A DNA stretch of 64,000 bases, taken from Sphingomonas alpina (lineage in GTDB: Bacteria; Pseudomonadota; Alphaproteobacteria; Sphingomonadales; Sphingomonadaceae). Position numbers and translations under genes: made by a program. Below, piece after piece: positions 25,676-34,460 of the stretch (position 1 is the stretch's first letter; each line of letters begins with the position of its first letter). The notes below the pieces were generated by a model, which ran no database searches, was not told the origin of the DNA, and saw nothing but the letters and a program-made list of their open reading frames with translations. The DNA lies in assembly GCF_014490665.1 (NCBI RefSeq), contig NZ_CP061038.1:2170001-2234000 (forward strand), written 5' to 3'.

Positions 25676-26928
25676 CTATCCTTCTGCGTCGGCGTAGTCC
25701 GGCGACAACAGCGCGGTAAATTCAGGATCCGGGACTTTCGAGCCACCCGTTGCCCAGAACAGATGTGTCGCCCTGTCGAGTCTCGGCCACTCCGGTTCGT
25801 GCTTGGCGGCGAGATTGAACGGGGCATGCGCCGCGAAGGCGGCTGCCGCCGACGGCTCCAGTCGCAACGCCGATCGGTTCCAGGCGGTCCGGACCCAATC
25901 GAGCATCGCCGAATCCGTTACCGCCACCACCGCGTCAATCGCCTCGCCGACCGCATCCAGCATCAGCGCAGAGGCGCGGGGCACGGCGAGACCGTCCGCG
26001 ATCGTGCCATTGTCGCAGCCGAACTGATAGACCGAGGGAGGCGACGCGAGGCCCGACGCCAATGCCACCATCACGCACGGCGATGCCACCGGCTCGACAA
26101 ACACGGTGGCGACAGCGTCGCCGAAGCGACGCTTCAAGCCATAGGTGATGCCGCCCGGAGCGCCGCCGACGCCACAAGGCAAATAAACCACCAGCGGCGT
26201 CTCGGCGTCAACGCGAACACCACGGGCATCGAGCTGGCGGGCAAGTTCGTCCGCGGCCACGGCATAACCAGTGAGTAAATGGCGGCTACCCTCATCATCG
26301 ACGAACATCGTATCGCGGCGATTCTCCGCAGCGACGCGAGCACGGGCGATTGTCTCCGAATAGTCGCACGCATGTTCGACGACATCGGCGCCGATGTCGC
26401 GAAGACGATCCTTCTTCCATGCCTTCGCGTCGGCGGACATATGAATTTCCGCCACCAGCCCAAAAGCGCGTCCAACGACCCCGATACTATATCCAAGGTT
26501 CCCGGTGCTGGCGACCACGACCCGATAGCTGCCAAGGATCGATCGCGCCTCGGGAGTGGTCAGCCGATCCAGGGACAGGTTGTTGGAGAGCGCGATCTGC
26601 TCGACGATGCAGAGCAGTTCATGGACGCCCCCCGCGCCTTGATCGATCCCGTCATGGGCAGCGCATGATCGCCCTTCACCAACCAGTTGGCATCGTCGGG
26701 GCCATGAAAATCAAGCAGCTCGGACACGATATGCCCATCCCACGCGCCGCTGGTGAAAAGCATGGTCAAGATGGGAGCGAAACGCACGAAGCGTTCGGCG
26801 GCGGCATCGACGTCTCCGCCGCTGATGACATGGCCCAGCGCATCCGCGCCGGAGATGCGCGGACGAATCCAGGTGCCTGTTTTCCCTTCACGCAATGCAG
26901 CGAGGCAATCCTTGTTTCGGTCATGCAT
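25676..26928 (-). pseudogene. dsdA: D-serine ammonia-lyase (D-serine dehydratase), frameshifted
   Basis: Two frames together make one DsdA of about 417 residues. The 5' part (to about 26635) carries D-A-N-W-L-V-K-G-D-H-A-L-P-M-T-G-S-I-K-A-R-G, with the PLP lysine in S-I-K-A-R-G. The 3' part begins A-S-T-G-N-L-G-Y-S-I-G, the phosphate-binding loop, and continues to the C-terminus. Restoring one base in the C6 run at 26629-26634 (plus strand) joins them as G-S-I-K-A-R-G-G-V-H-E-L-L. DsdA turns D-serine into pyruvate and ammonia. The frameshift is either a real lesion or an assembly error. I start at ATG 26928; GTG 26937 is an alternative. Confidence 0.85.
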
Positions 26929-27091
26929 CGCGATCACACCCTACGCTGAGGGCGAGTGCGGACGCGGCGCATAGGACATGCGTTGAACGAACCGGATTCT
27001 GGAAGGCGAAAGCCGCCCGAATGGTCTCCTGCAATCCTGGGCGGTCCAGCGATCTGTTCTTCACTGTGGAGAGGTAAGGACATCGGCTGCC

Positions 27092-28579
27092 TCATTCTTC
27101 AGGGATACGGTAATCGATCGCCGGAAGAGCAATCTCTGCCGGCAGGTCAGGATCGTCGCCGAGCATGAAGTCGCGCACGGTGCTCCGCAGCGGCATCCAA
27201 TACTGGAACAGCTCTTCCCACACGCCGTGGGTGCCGCCGTGGACGACCGCGAATTTGCCTTTCGAGAAACCGCGTATCGCCGCCTGGCTGTTGGCGAGCG
27301 GCGTCGATACGTCCCAGTCGCCATGGAACAACAGGATCGGAATGTCAGTTTGGAGCAGCGCGCGGAACGAGGGTCCGAGATCGGGGCTGTCCCAGATGTC
27401 GCAGGTGGCGAAATAAGGCAGGTTGATGTCGCCGAGCAGCGGTGTCGCGGGACTGTCGCGGATCAGGCGCTGTCCCACCTCGCTGAGGCCCGAGGCGCAG
27501 TCCATCGCGAAAAGCACGCTGCGGCTCAACCGGATATCGCGCTGGCGCAGCGCTATATCGGCGAGCGGACGATAGTCGCCGCGATAGAGCGCAGTGACGA
27601 AGGCGGGCCATTCGCCGCCGCGATTCGCTTGGGTTGTCAGCGCACGTTGCAGGTCGAGGGCACCGAGGGTGATGGTGCCGCCGCCTTCGATCTCCACCGT
27701 CGTCGGCCGTTCGCGCAGCCGGGCCACAACCGTCCGCAATGCCGCGATCAGGCCGCCCGGCGGAAGATAAGGACGCAGTTTGGGGTCGGCTTCCGCTGCT
27801 GCCGCCTGCGTCTTCAGGCTTTGCAGGATTCCGTCGGGGATGTCGTATGTATCGTCCGGCCCCTCCATTCCCCAGATGATCGCCCGCTCGATCGATTGCG
27901 GGTGATAGCGCATGAGCGCGATCGCGAGATGCGACCCGTAGCTGCCAGCGATCAGGCTGATCCGGCCATAGCCCAATGCGGCTCGCAAGGCATCGACGTC
28001 GGCGGCGTTAGCGATGGTTTCATAAGCGCGCAGATCCACGCCCGCCTTTTCCCAGCCCGTCTTGCACGCCATAGCCACTTTGCGCATCGCGTCGATATAG
28101 ACGGCATCAGTCAGCGGCGTTGCGGCAGGAATGCGCTCGACCGCAGGACAGTCGAGAGCCGGTGCAGCATGAATCGCGCCACGTTGATCGAACAGGACGA
28201 CATCGGCGAACTGACGATAGAAAAGAACCTGCTCACGGCCTTGGGGGCCGTTGAAGAAATCGATCCACGAACTGCCGGGACCGCCCGCAAGCAGGAAAAT
28301 GACCGGGCGCGCGGGATCTTTGCTGGCCGATGGAATCTGGATGAACGGCAATTCGATCTGGCGACTGTCCTTCGTTGCCCGGTTTTCCGGAACGCGGAAC
28401 CATCCCTGACGGATCGCGACAAGGCCGCCGTCGTCCAGACGCAGTAGCGCCGGTTGAGACGTCAGCGCGGCGGCGCCGGGCCTCGACTGCGCCGTCGCGT
28501 TTGGAATGCCGGTAAGCAGGGCCATGCCGGAAAGCAGGATCATGTTCCGAGCGGCCGTTCGCCCCCATTTGTGTTTCAT
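27092..28579 (-). CDS. Exported alpha/beta hydrolase, prolyl-aminopeptidase/TAP-like
   Basis: 495 residues with a signal peptide (MILLSGMALLTGIPNATAQ). The oxyanion region is F-L-L-A-G-G-P-G-S-S-W, followed by VVLFDQRGA as in proline iminopeptidases. The nucleophile elbow is A-G-S-Y-G-S-H, the acid lies in D-W-D-V-S-T-P and the base in H-G-G-T-H-G. This is the architecture of tripeptidyl/prolyl aminopeptidases that trim N-terminal residues, here probably in the periplasm. It heads the minus-strand row hydrolase, dsdA, deacylase, esterase. A 19-bp palindrome lies in the divergent promoter region to its right. Confidence 0.88.
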   Translation of the reverse strand: MKHKWGRTAARNMILLSGMALLTGIPNATAQSRPGAAALTSQPALLRLDDGGLVAIRQGWFRVPENRATKDSRQIELPFIQIPSASKDPARPVIFLLAGGPGSSWIDFFNGPQGREQVLFYRQFADVVLFDQRGAIHAAPALDCPAVERIPAATPLTDAVYIDAMRKVAMACKTGWEKAGVDLRAYETIANAADVDALRAALGYGRISLIAGSYGSHLAIALMRYHPQSIERAIIWGMEGPDDTYDIPDGILQSLKTQAAAAEADPKLRPYLPPGGLIAALRTVVARLRERPTTVEIEGGGTITLGALDLQRALTTQANRGGEWPAFVTALYRGDYRPLADIALRQRDIRLSRSVLFAMDCASGLSEVGQRLIRDSPATPLLGDINLPYFATCDIWDSPDLGPSFRALLQTDIPILLFHGDWDVSTPLANSQAAIRGFSKGKFAVVHGGTHGVWEELFQYWMPLRSTVRDFMLGDDPDLPAEIALPAIDYRIPEE

Positions 28580-28664
28580 ATTCGCCGCCCCCCTGCTTGC
28601 CCGACCCGGCAGACTGGAAATTTGACGATAAGGTGCGACCAGCCCCGGACAATTGATTAGTTCG

Positions 28665-28683
28665 AATGTCTCGCTTCGACATT
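28665..28683. promoter_or_regulatory. Candidate LysR operator in the divergent promoter region
   Basis: AATGTC-N7-GACATT is a perfect 6-bp inverted repeat whose inner bases give T-N11-A-like geometry. It lies between the divergent hydrolase operon and the PLP-enzyme gene, where a LysR protein would control both. Confidence 0.45.
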
Positions 28684-28768
28684 ACTGATTTGAAGAGGCA
28701 CGCACCGCGGACGATATGCGCGCACTTCGCCAATGCCGGCGAATGACGTCCTGATTCGAGAATTCCAG

Positions 28769-29905
28769 ATGAGCGCAGCGCCTGCCAGATTTGTCGATCC
28801 GTCGACGAACAAGACTTATGATATGGATGAACCGCGTTGGCGCGCAGAAAGCGGTTCTCCGTTGATGGTTGAATCGCTTCCCGGAATTTCGCGGGATGAC
28901 ATCGATAAAGCATCCCGAACCCTATGGCGCTATGCTGCGGCCTTACCGGTTGAGATCGGCCAGCCTGTATCGCTTGGCGAAGGCTGTACCCCGATGGTGG
29001 AACGCAAGGTCGGCGGCAAGACGGGGCTGTTCAAGCTTGAATGGTTTTCACCCACATGCAGCTTTAAGGACAAGGGGGCCGCGGTGATGGTCTCGTTTCT
29101 GAAGCAACTGGGCGTCCCCGCTATCCTGGAGGATAGCTCGGGCAATGGCGGCGCCGCGATTGCCGCCTATGGTACTGCCGCGGGCATGCGCGTCCGCATC
29201 CTTGCTCCGGAGAGCGCGTCCCCGGCCAAGATCGCACAAATGCAGGTTTTCGGCGCCGAGGTGCAACTAGTGCCGGGACCGCGCGACGCAACCGAGCGCG
29301 AGGCGCTGCGACAGGCCGAGAAGATATTTTACGCGAGCCACAACTGGCACCCCTTCTTCCTTCAGGGAACGAAGATGACGGCGTACGAGATATGGGAAGA
29401 TCTGGGCTACAAGGCGCCCGACAATGTCATCATCACGACCGGCGCGGGCAGCAATGTCCTAGGTTGCGACATTGGCTTTTCCGAATTGCTCGCAGCAGGC
29501 CAGATCGATCGACTGCCTCGCCTGTTCGGGGCTCAGCCGGCGCATTGCGCGCCGATCACAGCTTCATGGCGGGCGAACACGTTCGATGCCTTATCGATCG
29601 ATGTGGCGCCGACCATTGCCGAGGGAGCCTCTATCCGCTTTCCTGTACGCTTGCGTCAGGTTCTGGAGGCTATCCGGCGGTCGAACGGCAAGATGGTGGC
29701 CGTATCGGAAGACCAGATCGCAGCGGCGCTGTTCGACTTGGCGGCCTCGGGCCTGTTCGTCGAGCCGACCTCCGCCGTTGCCAATGCAGCCTTTCAATCG
29801 CTGGTCGAGGCCGGAGAGATTGATGCGAGAGAGACCACCGTTATCCTGTTGACCGGAGCGGGTGTAAAATCACCTGCCTATGTGCAAAGCCGATTCGGGA
29901 ACTAG
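28769..29905 (+). CDS. Threonine synthase-like PLP-dependent enzyme (fold type II)
   Basis: 378 residues from ATG 28769; the in-frame ATG 28733 lacks a better ribosome-binding site. The threonine synthase-like pattern is present: L-G-E-G-C-T-P-M, then PTCSFKDKGAAVM with the PLP lysine near K100, then the phosphate loop S-S-G-N-G-G-A-A-I-A-A-Y. V-I-I-T-T-G-A-G-S-N-V-L-G and a late E-P-T-S-A-V-A-N-A-A complete the fold. It is shorter than true ThrC and sits in a catabolic cluster, so a beta/gamma-lyase or dehydratase acting on Ser/Thr-type residues is more likely than threonine synthesis. It is transcribed away from the hydrolase operon. Confidence 0.82.
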   Translation: MSAAPARFVDPSTNKTYDMDEPRWRAESGSPLMVESLPGISRDDIDKASRTLWRYAAALPVEIGQPVSLGEGCTPMVERKVGGKTGLFKLEWFSPTCSFKDKGAAVMVSFLKQLGVPAILEDSSGNGGAAIAAYGTAAGMRVRILAPESASPAKIAQMQVFGAEVQLVPGPRDATEREALRQAEKIFYASHNWHPFFLQGTKMTAYEIWEDLGYKAPDNVIITTGAGSNVLGCDIGFSELLAAGQIDRLPRLFGAQPAHCAPITASWRANTFDALSIDVAPTIAEGASIRFPVRLRQVLEAIRRSNGKMVAVSEDQIAAALFDLAASGLFVEPTSAVANAAFQSLVEAGEIDARETTVILLTGAGVKSPAYVQSRFGN

Positions 29906-29970
29906 ATGAGCGATTGCCTTGAGACCGAGGTCGGCGGGAATCGCAAAGCGCCCGCTATCGGCGCCGATCT

Positions 29971-30861
29971 TCAGTTTGGCACTGGCTTCGCCTTGAAGAA
30001 ATCGAGAATCTCCTGAGCCAGGTGCGAAGTGGCAATCGACTGGCTATCGGGCGTGCCGCGCAGAACAAGGGCGATCTGCCCGAGTTGGGGAAAACCGTCT
30101 TCCTCAGTCAAAATCCGCAAACCGCTCGAAACGACGCTTCTCGCCATCGTCGTGACGGCATAGCCGTTGGCGGCCACGGTCGTCAGCACGACCCAGCTTT
30201 TGCTCGTGACGCCAATACGGAAGCGCAGCGGTTCTTCCCCGCCTGACGTTGAGAAGCGCTGCAGCGCCGCCAAAGTTGTCCGATAAACAGGGGAATCATC
30301 CGAGAACAAAGCCAGCGGAAGCGGGGATTGCTTGTGCGTGTCGCGATCAGGGGCCGTGACCCACACGACCTCCTCGCGTCGCAGAACAATATCATCCTCC
30401 AGCGGAGACGATGTCGCAATCACCGCGAGATCCAGTTCACCATCTTGGAGCATTTTTATCAAAATTGGCGATGTATTAGTCAATATGTCGACGGATAAAT
30501 CTTCATATTTATCGATGACATTATTCAATATGTTCGGAAGCACAATCTGAGCATAATCATCTGGAATCCCAAATCTTACCTTTCCTGAAACTATTCTTCT
30601 GCGCCAATCGTCGGCCACTCTGTCGTGCAGGGACAATATCTGTCTCGCCTGAAGAGCAAATTTTGCTCCGCTCTCGGTGAAAACGATCTCCCGTCCCTTT
30701 TTGACGAACAAATCTACTCCAACCATCTCTTCAAGTTTTTTCATCTGTGTACTGACGGCTGGCTGAGATCGAAATATTATTTGAGATGCCGCCTTGAAAC
30801 TTCCGGTATCCGCGAAAGCGACAAGAGTTCTTAGCAAATCCATGTCAAAGCTAATTTTCAT
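29971..30861 (-). CDS. LysR family transcriptional regulator (paralogue 2)
   Basis: 296 residues. Helix-turn-helix: MDLLRTLVAFADTGSFKAASQIIFRSQPAVSTQMKKLEEM; effector domain from V-R-F-G-I-P-D-D-Y-A. It shares many segments with the LysR at 21335-22225 and has the same length, so the two arose by duplication and now stand on either side of the catabolic row. It is convergent with the PLP-enzyme gene and downstream of the TonB receptor in the same direction. The coding sequence is AT-richer than its neighbours (for example around 30450-30750), which suggests recent transfer. Confidence 0.92.
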   Translation of the reverse strand: MKISFDMDLLRTLVAFADTGSFKAASQIIFRSQPAVSTQMKKLEEMVGVDLFVKKGREIVFTESGAKFALQARQILSLHDRVADDWRRRIVSGKVRFGIPDDYAQIVLPNILNNVIDKYEDLSVDILTNTSPILIKMLQDGELDLAVIATSSPLEDDIVLRREEVVWVTAPDRDTHKQSPLPLALFSDDSPVYRTTLAALQRFSTSGGEEPLRFRIGVTSKSWVVLTTVAANGYAVTTMARSVVSSGLRILTEEDGFPQLGQIALVLRGTPDSQSIATSHLAQEILDFFKAKPVPN

Positions 30862-30873
30862 GGAATTTTCTTA

Positions 30874-31086
30874 CTATTTGGCCTTCAGGCGCCATATCAA
30901 GCCTCCCGCGATCGGTCTGCGTACGGGTCGTGCAAGTGGCCCATTGGCGGGCATATGGCACGATCGGCCATACAAAAGGGGGGAGATATGATCCAGCAGA
31001 AGCCGGACCACATCGTCCCCCAAATATATGTCCTTTGTCGGCCGTGACCGCTGCGCCGGCGGCGTGATCGGCCGCGCGCGTTTCAC
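30874..31086 (-). CDS. Possible small ORF behind the TonB receptor gene
   Basis: 70 codons from GTG 31086, with AGGAGGT four bases upstream, beginning 12 nt after the receptor stop. The product is basic (KRARPITPPAQRSRP at the N-terminus, VRRPIAGGLIWRLKAK at the C-terminus) with one Cys and no recognised domain. The ribosome-binding site is the best argument for it being real; codon use does not decide. Confidence 0.3.
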   Translation of the reverse strand: MKRARPITPPAQRSRPTKDIYLGDDVVRLLLDHISPLLYGRSCHMPANGPLARPVRRPIAGGLIWRLKAK

Positions 31087-31098
31087 CTGCACCTCCTA

Positions 31099-33768
31099 TC
31101 AGAACTTCTTGCTGATGCCGACGTAGAAGAACCGCTCGCGCAGGTCGTAGGTGCCGTTCAAGTCGACTTCGTTGAGGCCGAGGATGAACGGTGAGCGCCT
31201 GTTCCCGATATTGTCGATCCCGACCGTGAGAACGGTGCCGCCAAGCACGCCGCTGTTGGTGATTTTGCCGATGTCGATCATGGCGTTGAGATCGACGGTG
31301 TCGTAGGCACCGATCCGCGCCGAACCCATTACGCCCCCGGGCACCGCGTCCTGCAGCGAAGAGACGTGGTTCAGCGTCACGCTGGCGCTCACCGGACCAA
31401 TCGTCGCGGACTGGATCGCGCGGGAACGAAAACGCGGATAGGCGCCGAATGACGGGTCGTAGGTACCCCGCACACTCTGGCTGCCCGCGCCGTTGCCCGT
31501 ATCAAGCTTGACATCAAGCAGGTAGCTGCCGGTGATCGTCGTCTTGAGCGCAGCCTCTCCCATTTTGTAGGAATAGGACAGTTCCCCATCCAAACCGCTG
31601 AACTGCTTCGATCCTCCATTGAAAAGGTTCTGGTAGATGATGATGTCGCTGCCAGCGCCATCGACGTTCACACCCTCCACGAATGGCCGGGCAGGAACAA
31701 CACGCCCCAGCACGATGGCATTTGCATCGGGCGCGACGATGACGTCGCGCTGCCGGATCGAGAAGTAATCAACGCCGAAGGTCAGACCGGGCATGGAACT
31801 GGGCTTAATGACGAAGCCAGCTGAGAAATTGTCCGCCTTCTCAGGCTTCAGATTCGGATCGCCCCCCGAAACGAAGCGGGCGCGCAGCGGTTGATTGTTG
31901 TTTCTCGGGTCGTTGAAATTTTCGATATAGAAGGTTTCCGGCTGATTGAGCTCGCTCAGGAACGGTGCATTGAACGCCTTGTTATAGGACGCCCGGAGCA
32001 CGAGGAATCCGGGCACCGCCTCCAGCGCTGCCGACACGGCCGGGACGAAGGCGCCGCCAGCGTCGCTGAACCGTTCGTAGCGCGTGGCAATGCTCACGCC
32101 CAACCGTTCCGGGTTGATCTCACCCTCCCCGAGAAGCGGGATCTTGAGTTCACCGAACACCGATTTGCTGTTGCGGCTATATTTAAACGGAACCAGGCGC
32201 CGGCCGAACAGGTCGGTGCCGTCCTGCAGTCCGGTCGAATAGTCCTCTGTCAGCACGAGATTGCGATACTCGACGCCGAACAGCAGCTTCACCGGGCCGG
32301 AGCCCGTGTCGAACAGTTCGCCGGAAATGGTCGGGCTGATGTTCCAGGCGGTGACCTTTTGCGTCGTCGTCAGGTCCGCCTTCACCCCCGCCAATTGGGC
32401 CGGGGTGTTGCACCGGTTACAGAAGGGATTGAGCGCATCCGCACCGGTACGATTGAGCGCGGCCCTCAGCCCGACGGACGAAAAGCCGGCCGATCCGAAG
32501 AACGAGATGCGCTGGTTCCCGCTATAGAGATCAGTGCCGACGTCATATTTCCAGCCCCCGCCCAGCTCGCCGCGAATCCCGACCGATGCGCGGATTTCGC
32601 GGTTGCGCACGATGGTGCCGCTCTGCCCGAGGTCCAGAAGGCGCAGATTCAGGCCCGAGATGTCGGTGCCGAACGGATTATACGGGTTCGACGCCGGGAC
32701 CGGCCCGATCAGCCCGCCTTCCCCAATCGGCAGCACATTGCTGCCGGCGGTCACGCGCATCTTTTCGGTCTTGGCCATCAGATCGCCGTAAAGCGTTGTG
32801 CTGGGGGACAGGTCGTGCTCCAGGCTGACATAACCGCTGTATCGTTCGGACTCCCCGATGAACGTCGCCCCCCAAGCGGCCCGATCATGCGCATCGCGCT
32901 CGAAATCAAAGGGGCGATAATCGGCAGGATTGTTGGAAAACTGCCCCGGCCCGACGCGATCTGTATTCAGGATATACTGGACACCATTGAGGTCGAAATT
33001 GGCCGGCGAGGTGAAGTCGCTGCGGCCGTCATATCCACCGAACGCGCGCGCGTCGTTCGATCCGGCGCCGCGATCGGCCTGACGCAGCGGTTCGCGCTTG
33101 TAATAGCCGGCGATGGCATAGAAGCGCGTGGTCTCGCTTTCCGTACCGAACGACAGCGAACCGTCGAGCGTGCTCAGGCCGCCGCGGTCGGCCGCGCCAT
33201 AGCGGAGGCTTGCGCGCAGCCCGTCGTCGCTCTTCTTGAGGACGACGTTGACGACGCCGGCGAGCGCATCGGTACCGTAGACGGCGCTAGCGCCGGTCTT
33301 CAACACCTCGATACGCTCAATGGCGTTGGTCGGGATCAGGTTGAGATTGCCGGGGCCTTCGCCGACGATGCGGCGGCCATTGACCAGGACCAGCGTGTAG
33401 CGATCACCCAGGCCGCGCAAATTGATCGATGCGACGCCGTATATGTCCGATCCGTCGAGCTTCATCGCGCCGGCGGCCGACGGCAGCTGGGTCAGAACCT
33501 GCTGTAACGTCGTCGCGCCGGTGGCGGCGATTTCGTCCGCCCCGATGACCTCGACCGGCAGGGTGCCCGTCTTTGCCGGCCCACCCGCCAGACGCGAACC
33601 GACGACGACGATCTCGTCCTCGGTGGATGCCGTGTCGGTCGCGGGCAGAGGACCTTCTTGCCCGCCGGCCGCCTGTGCCACGGCAGCGTGACCAAGGCTC
33701 GCGCTTGCCAGCAGTGTCAGCCAAACCAGGCGTTTAATCCGCACGCCGCACATAGCTGTTTGGTTCAT
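31099..33768 (-). CDS. TonB-dependent outer-membrane receptor
   Basis: 889 residues from ATG 33768, after a G-rich ribosome-binding site; the frame is open to 33981. Signal peptide RLVWLTLLASASLGHAAVAQA, TonB box D-E-I-V-V-V-G-S-R, plug domain with L-Q-Q-V-L-T-Q-L-P, S-I-N-L-R-G-L-G and L-V-L-V-N-G-R-R. A long 22-strand-type barrel follows, ending in R-F-F-Y-V-G-I-S-K-K-F. The size and the plug type match sphingomonad receptors for oligomeric organic substrates more than classical siderophore receptors. Its place beside hydrolases and two LysR genes suggests uptake of the compound they degrade. Confidence 0.92.
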   Translation of the reverse strand: MNQTAMCGVRIKRLVWLTLLASASLGHAAVAQAAGGQEGPLPATDTASTEDEIVVVGSRLAGGPAKTGTLPVEVIGADEIAATGATTLQQVLTQLPSAAGAMKLDGSDIYGVASINLRGLGDRYTLVLVNGRRIVGEGPGNLNLIPTNAIERIEVLKTGASAVYGTDALAGVVNVVLKKSDDGLRASLRYGAADRGGLSTLDGSLSFGTESETTRFYAIAGYYKREPLRQADRGAGSNDARAFGGYDGRSDFTSPANFDLNGVQYILNTDRVGPGQFSNNPADYRPFDFERDAHDRAAWGATFIGESERYSGYVSLEHDLSPSTTLYGDLMAKTEKMRVTAGSNVLPIGEGGLIGPVPASNPYNPFGTDISGLNLRLLDLGQSGTIVRNREIRASVGIRGELGGGWKYDVGTDLYSGNQRISFFGSAGFSSVGLRAALNRTGADALNPFCNRCNTPAQLAGVKADLTTTQKVTAWNISPTISGELFDTGSGPVKLLFGVEYRNLVLTEDYSTGLQDGTDLFGRRLVPFKYSRNSKSVFGELKIPLLGEGEINPERLGVSIATRYERFSDAGGAFVPAVSAALEAVPGFLVLRASYNKAFNAPFLSELNQPETFYIENFNDPRNNNQPLRARFVSGGDPNLKPEKADNFSAGFVIKPSSMPGLTFGVDYFSIRQRDVIVAPDANAIVLGRVVPARPFVEGVNVDGAGSDIIIYQNLFNGGSKQFSGLDGELSYSYKMGEAALKTTITGSYLLDVKLDTGNGAGSQSVRGTYDPSFGAYPRFRSRAIQSATIGPVSASVTLNHVSSLQDAVPGGVMGSARIGAYDTVDLNAMIDIGKITNSGVLGGTVLTVGIDNIGNRRSPFILGLNEVDLNGTYDLRERFFYVGISKKF

Positions 33769-34174
33769 TGTAGTCCCCCCCTTTTTGATTTTTCCGGTTT
33801 CGATCAATCTGAAGACGGGCAAGGGTAAGTCAAATTGATAATCGTTAAACATTATATCAGTAATAATTATTAGTGCAGCCCTTTGGACCGGACGTCCAGC
33901 CCGGGAGATCGTTGGAAGATGGTCAGATTTGAACGCTGTGAAGCGCCTCATCAGTTGTGCCCCCACCGCAACTCGGGGCACCGCCGAATCCGCGGAAGCG
34001 CATCATCTTGTCGCGCGTGTGGGCAGCGCTCCCTCTGGACGCGGCCCGCCGGGCGCGCCCGGCAGATTGCCAGTTGCCGCCCACCTCCGTTCCGCAAGGG
34101 GTTGCTGGTTTTAGGGCGGGATGGAGGATGAACATGCGCAAGCGGGTCAAAGGTTCTGCGGCTTTCAGGGCGCT

Positions 34175-34249
34175 GCCCTTTTTCTCGGCTGGTCGAGCAA
34201 CGGCTTCCTAAACCGAAGGTCGCGCGTTCGATTCCTGCAACCGGCACCA
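34175..34249 (+). pseudogene. tRNA-Thr 3'-end copy (right att site)
   Basis: Bases 34209-34249 match 7001-7041 of the tRNA at 40 of 41 positions. 34189-34249 match 6981-7041 with six differences. The 5' half is decayed and the anticodon loop is altered, so this is an attachment scar and not a tRNA gene. Confidence 0.8.
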
Positions 34250-34460
34250 TTCCTGGCCAGAATCACGAACCGGCCCCCACGGACGGCCCAAGCCATATCG
34301 AGATCCGGCCAGACGGATATCCGGCAGCGCGAGCCCATCTCCTGCGGGCAAAGCTGGATGAACCAATACCCCCGAACGCCTTGCCAGAAAAGCTAAATAT
34401 ACAAGATAAATATCTGATATATAACAGTTATTTTAACCACCCGCAAAAGTGTCAGCGCAA

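Larger units (their letters stand above)
6966..34249 (+). mobile_element. Composite genomic island at tRNA-Thr (two blocks, three att-like sites)
   Basis: The region is bounded by an intact tRNA-Thr and a tRNA 3'-end copy (41 bp with one mismatch). A decayed tRNA copy at about 21010-21083 lies between. Just inside the left boundary are the N-terminal coding remnant of a phage-type integrase and IS3 scraps. The 12-mer AAGTCATTGATC follows the tRNA by 27 nt and the middle copy by 26 nt, so both blocks seem to start with related element ends. No intact integrase or transfer gene remains, so it is probably immobile now. Cargo is a giant autotransporter with a two-component system (left block) and a catabolic gene set (right block). 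Confidence 0.7.

Noticed and set aside
28769..29905. Housekeeping threonine synthase (thrC)
   Set aside because: Shorter than ThrC and not with thrA/thrB; it sits inside an accessory catabolic block.
31891..33507. 538-codon open frame on the plus strand
   Set aside because: It is antisense to the TonB receptor in GC-rich DNA. Composition is Arg/Ala/Gly/Asp-rich without domains, and the receptor frame has clear motifs throughout.
33830..33880. Fur box before the TonB receptor gene
   Set aside because: The dyad TGATAAT..ATTATATCA is imperfect and the region is simply AT-rich, so evidence is too weak to list as a site.
34175..34249. Second functional tRNA-Thr
   Set aside because: The 3' half is good, but the 5' acceptor strand does not pair with it and the anticodon loop is altered.
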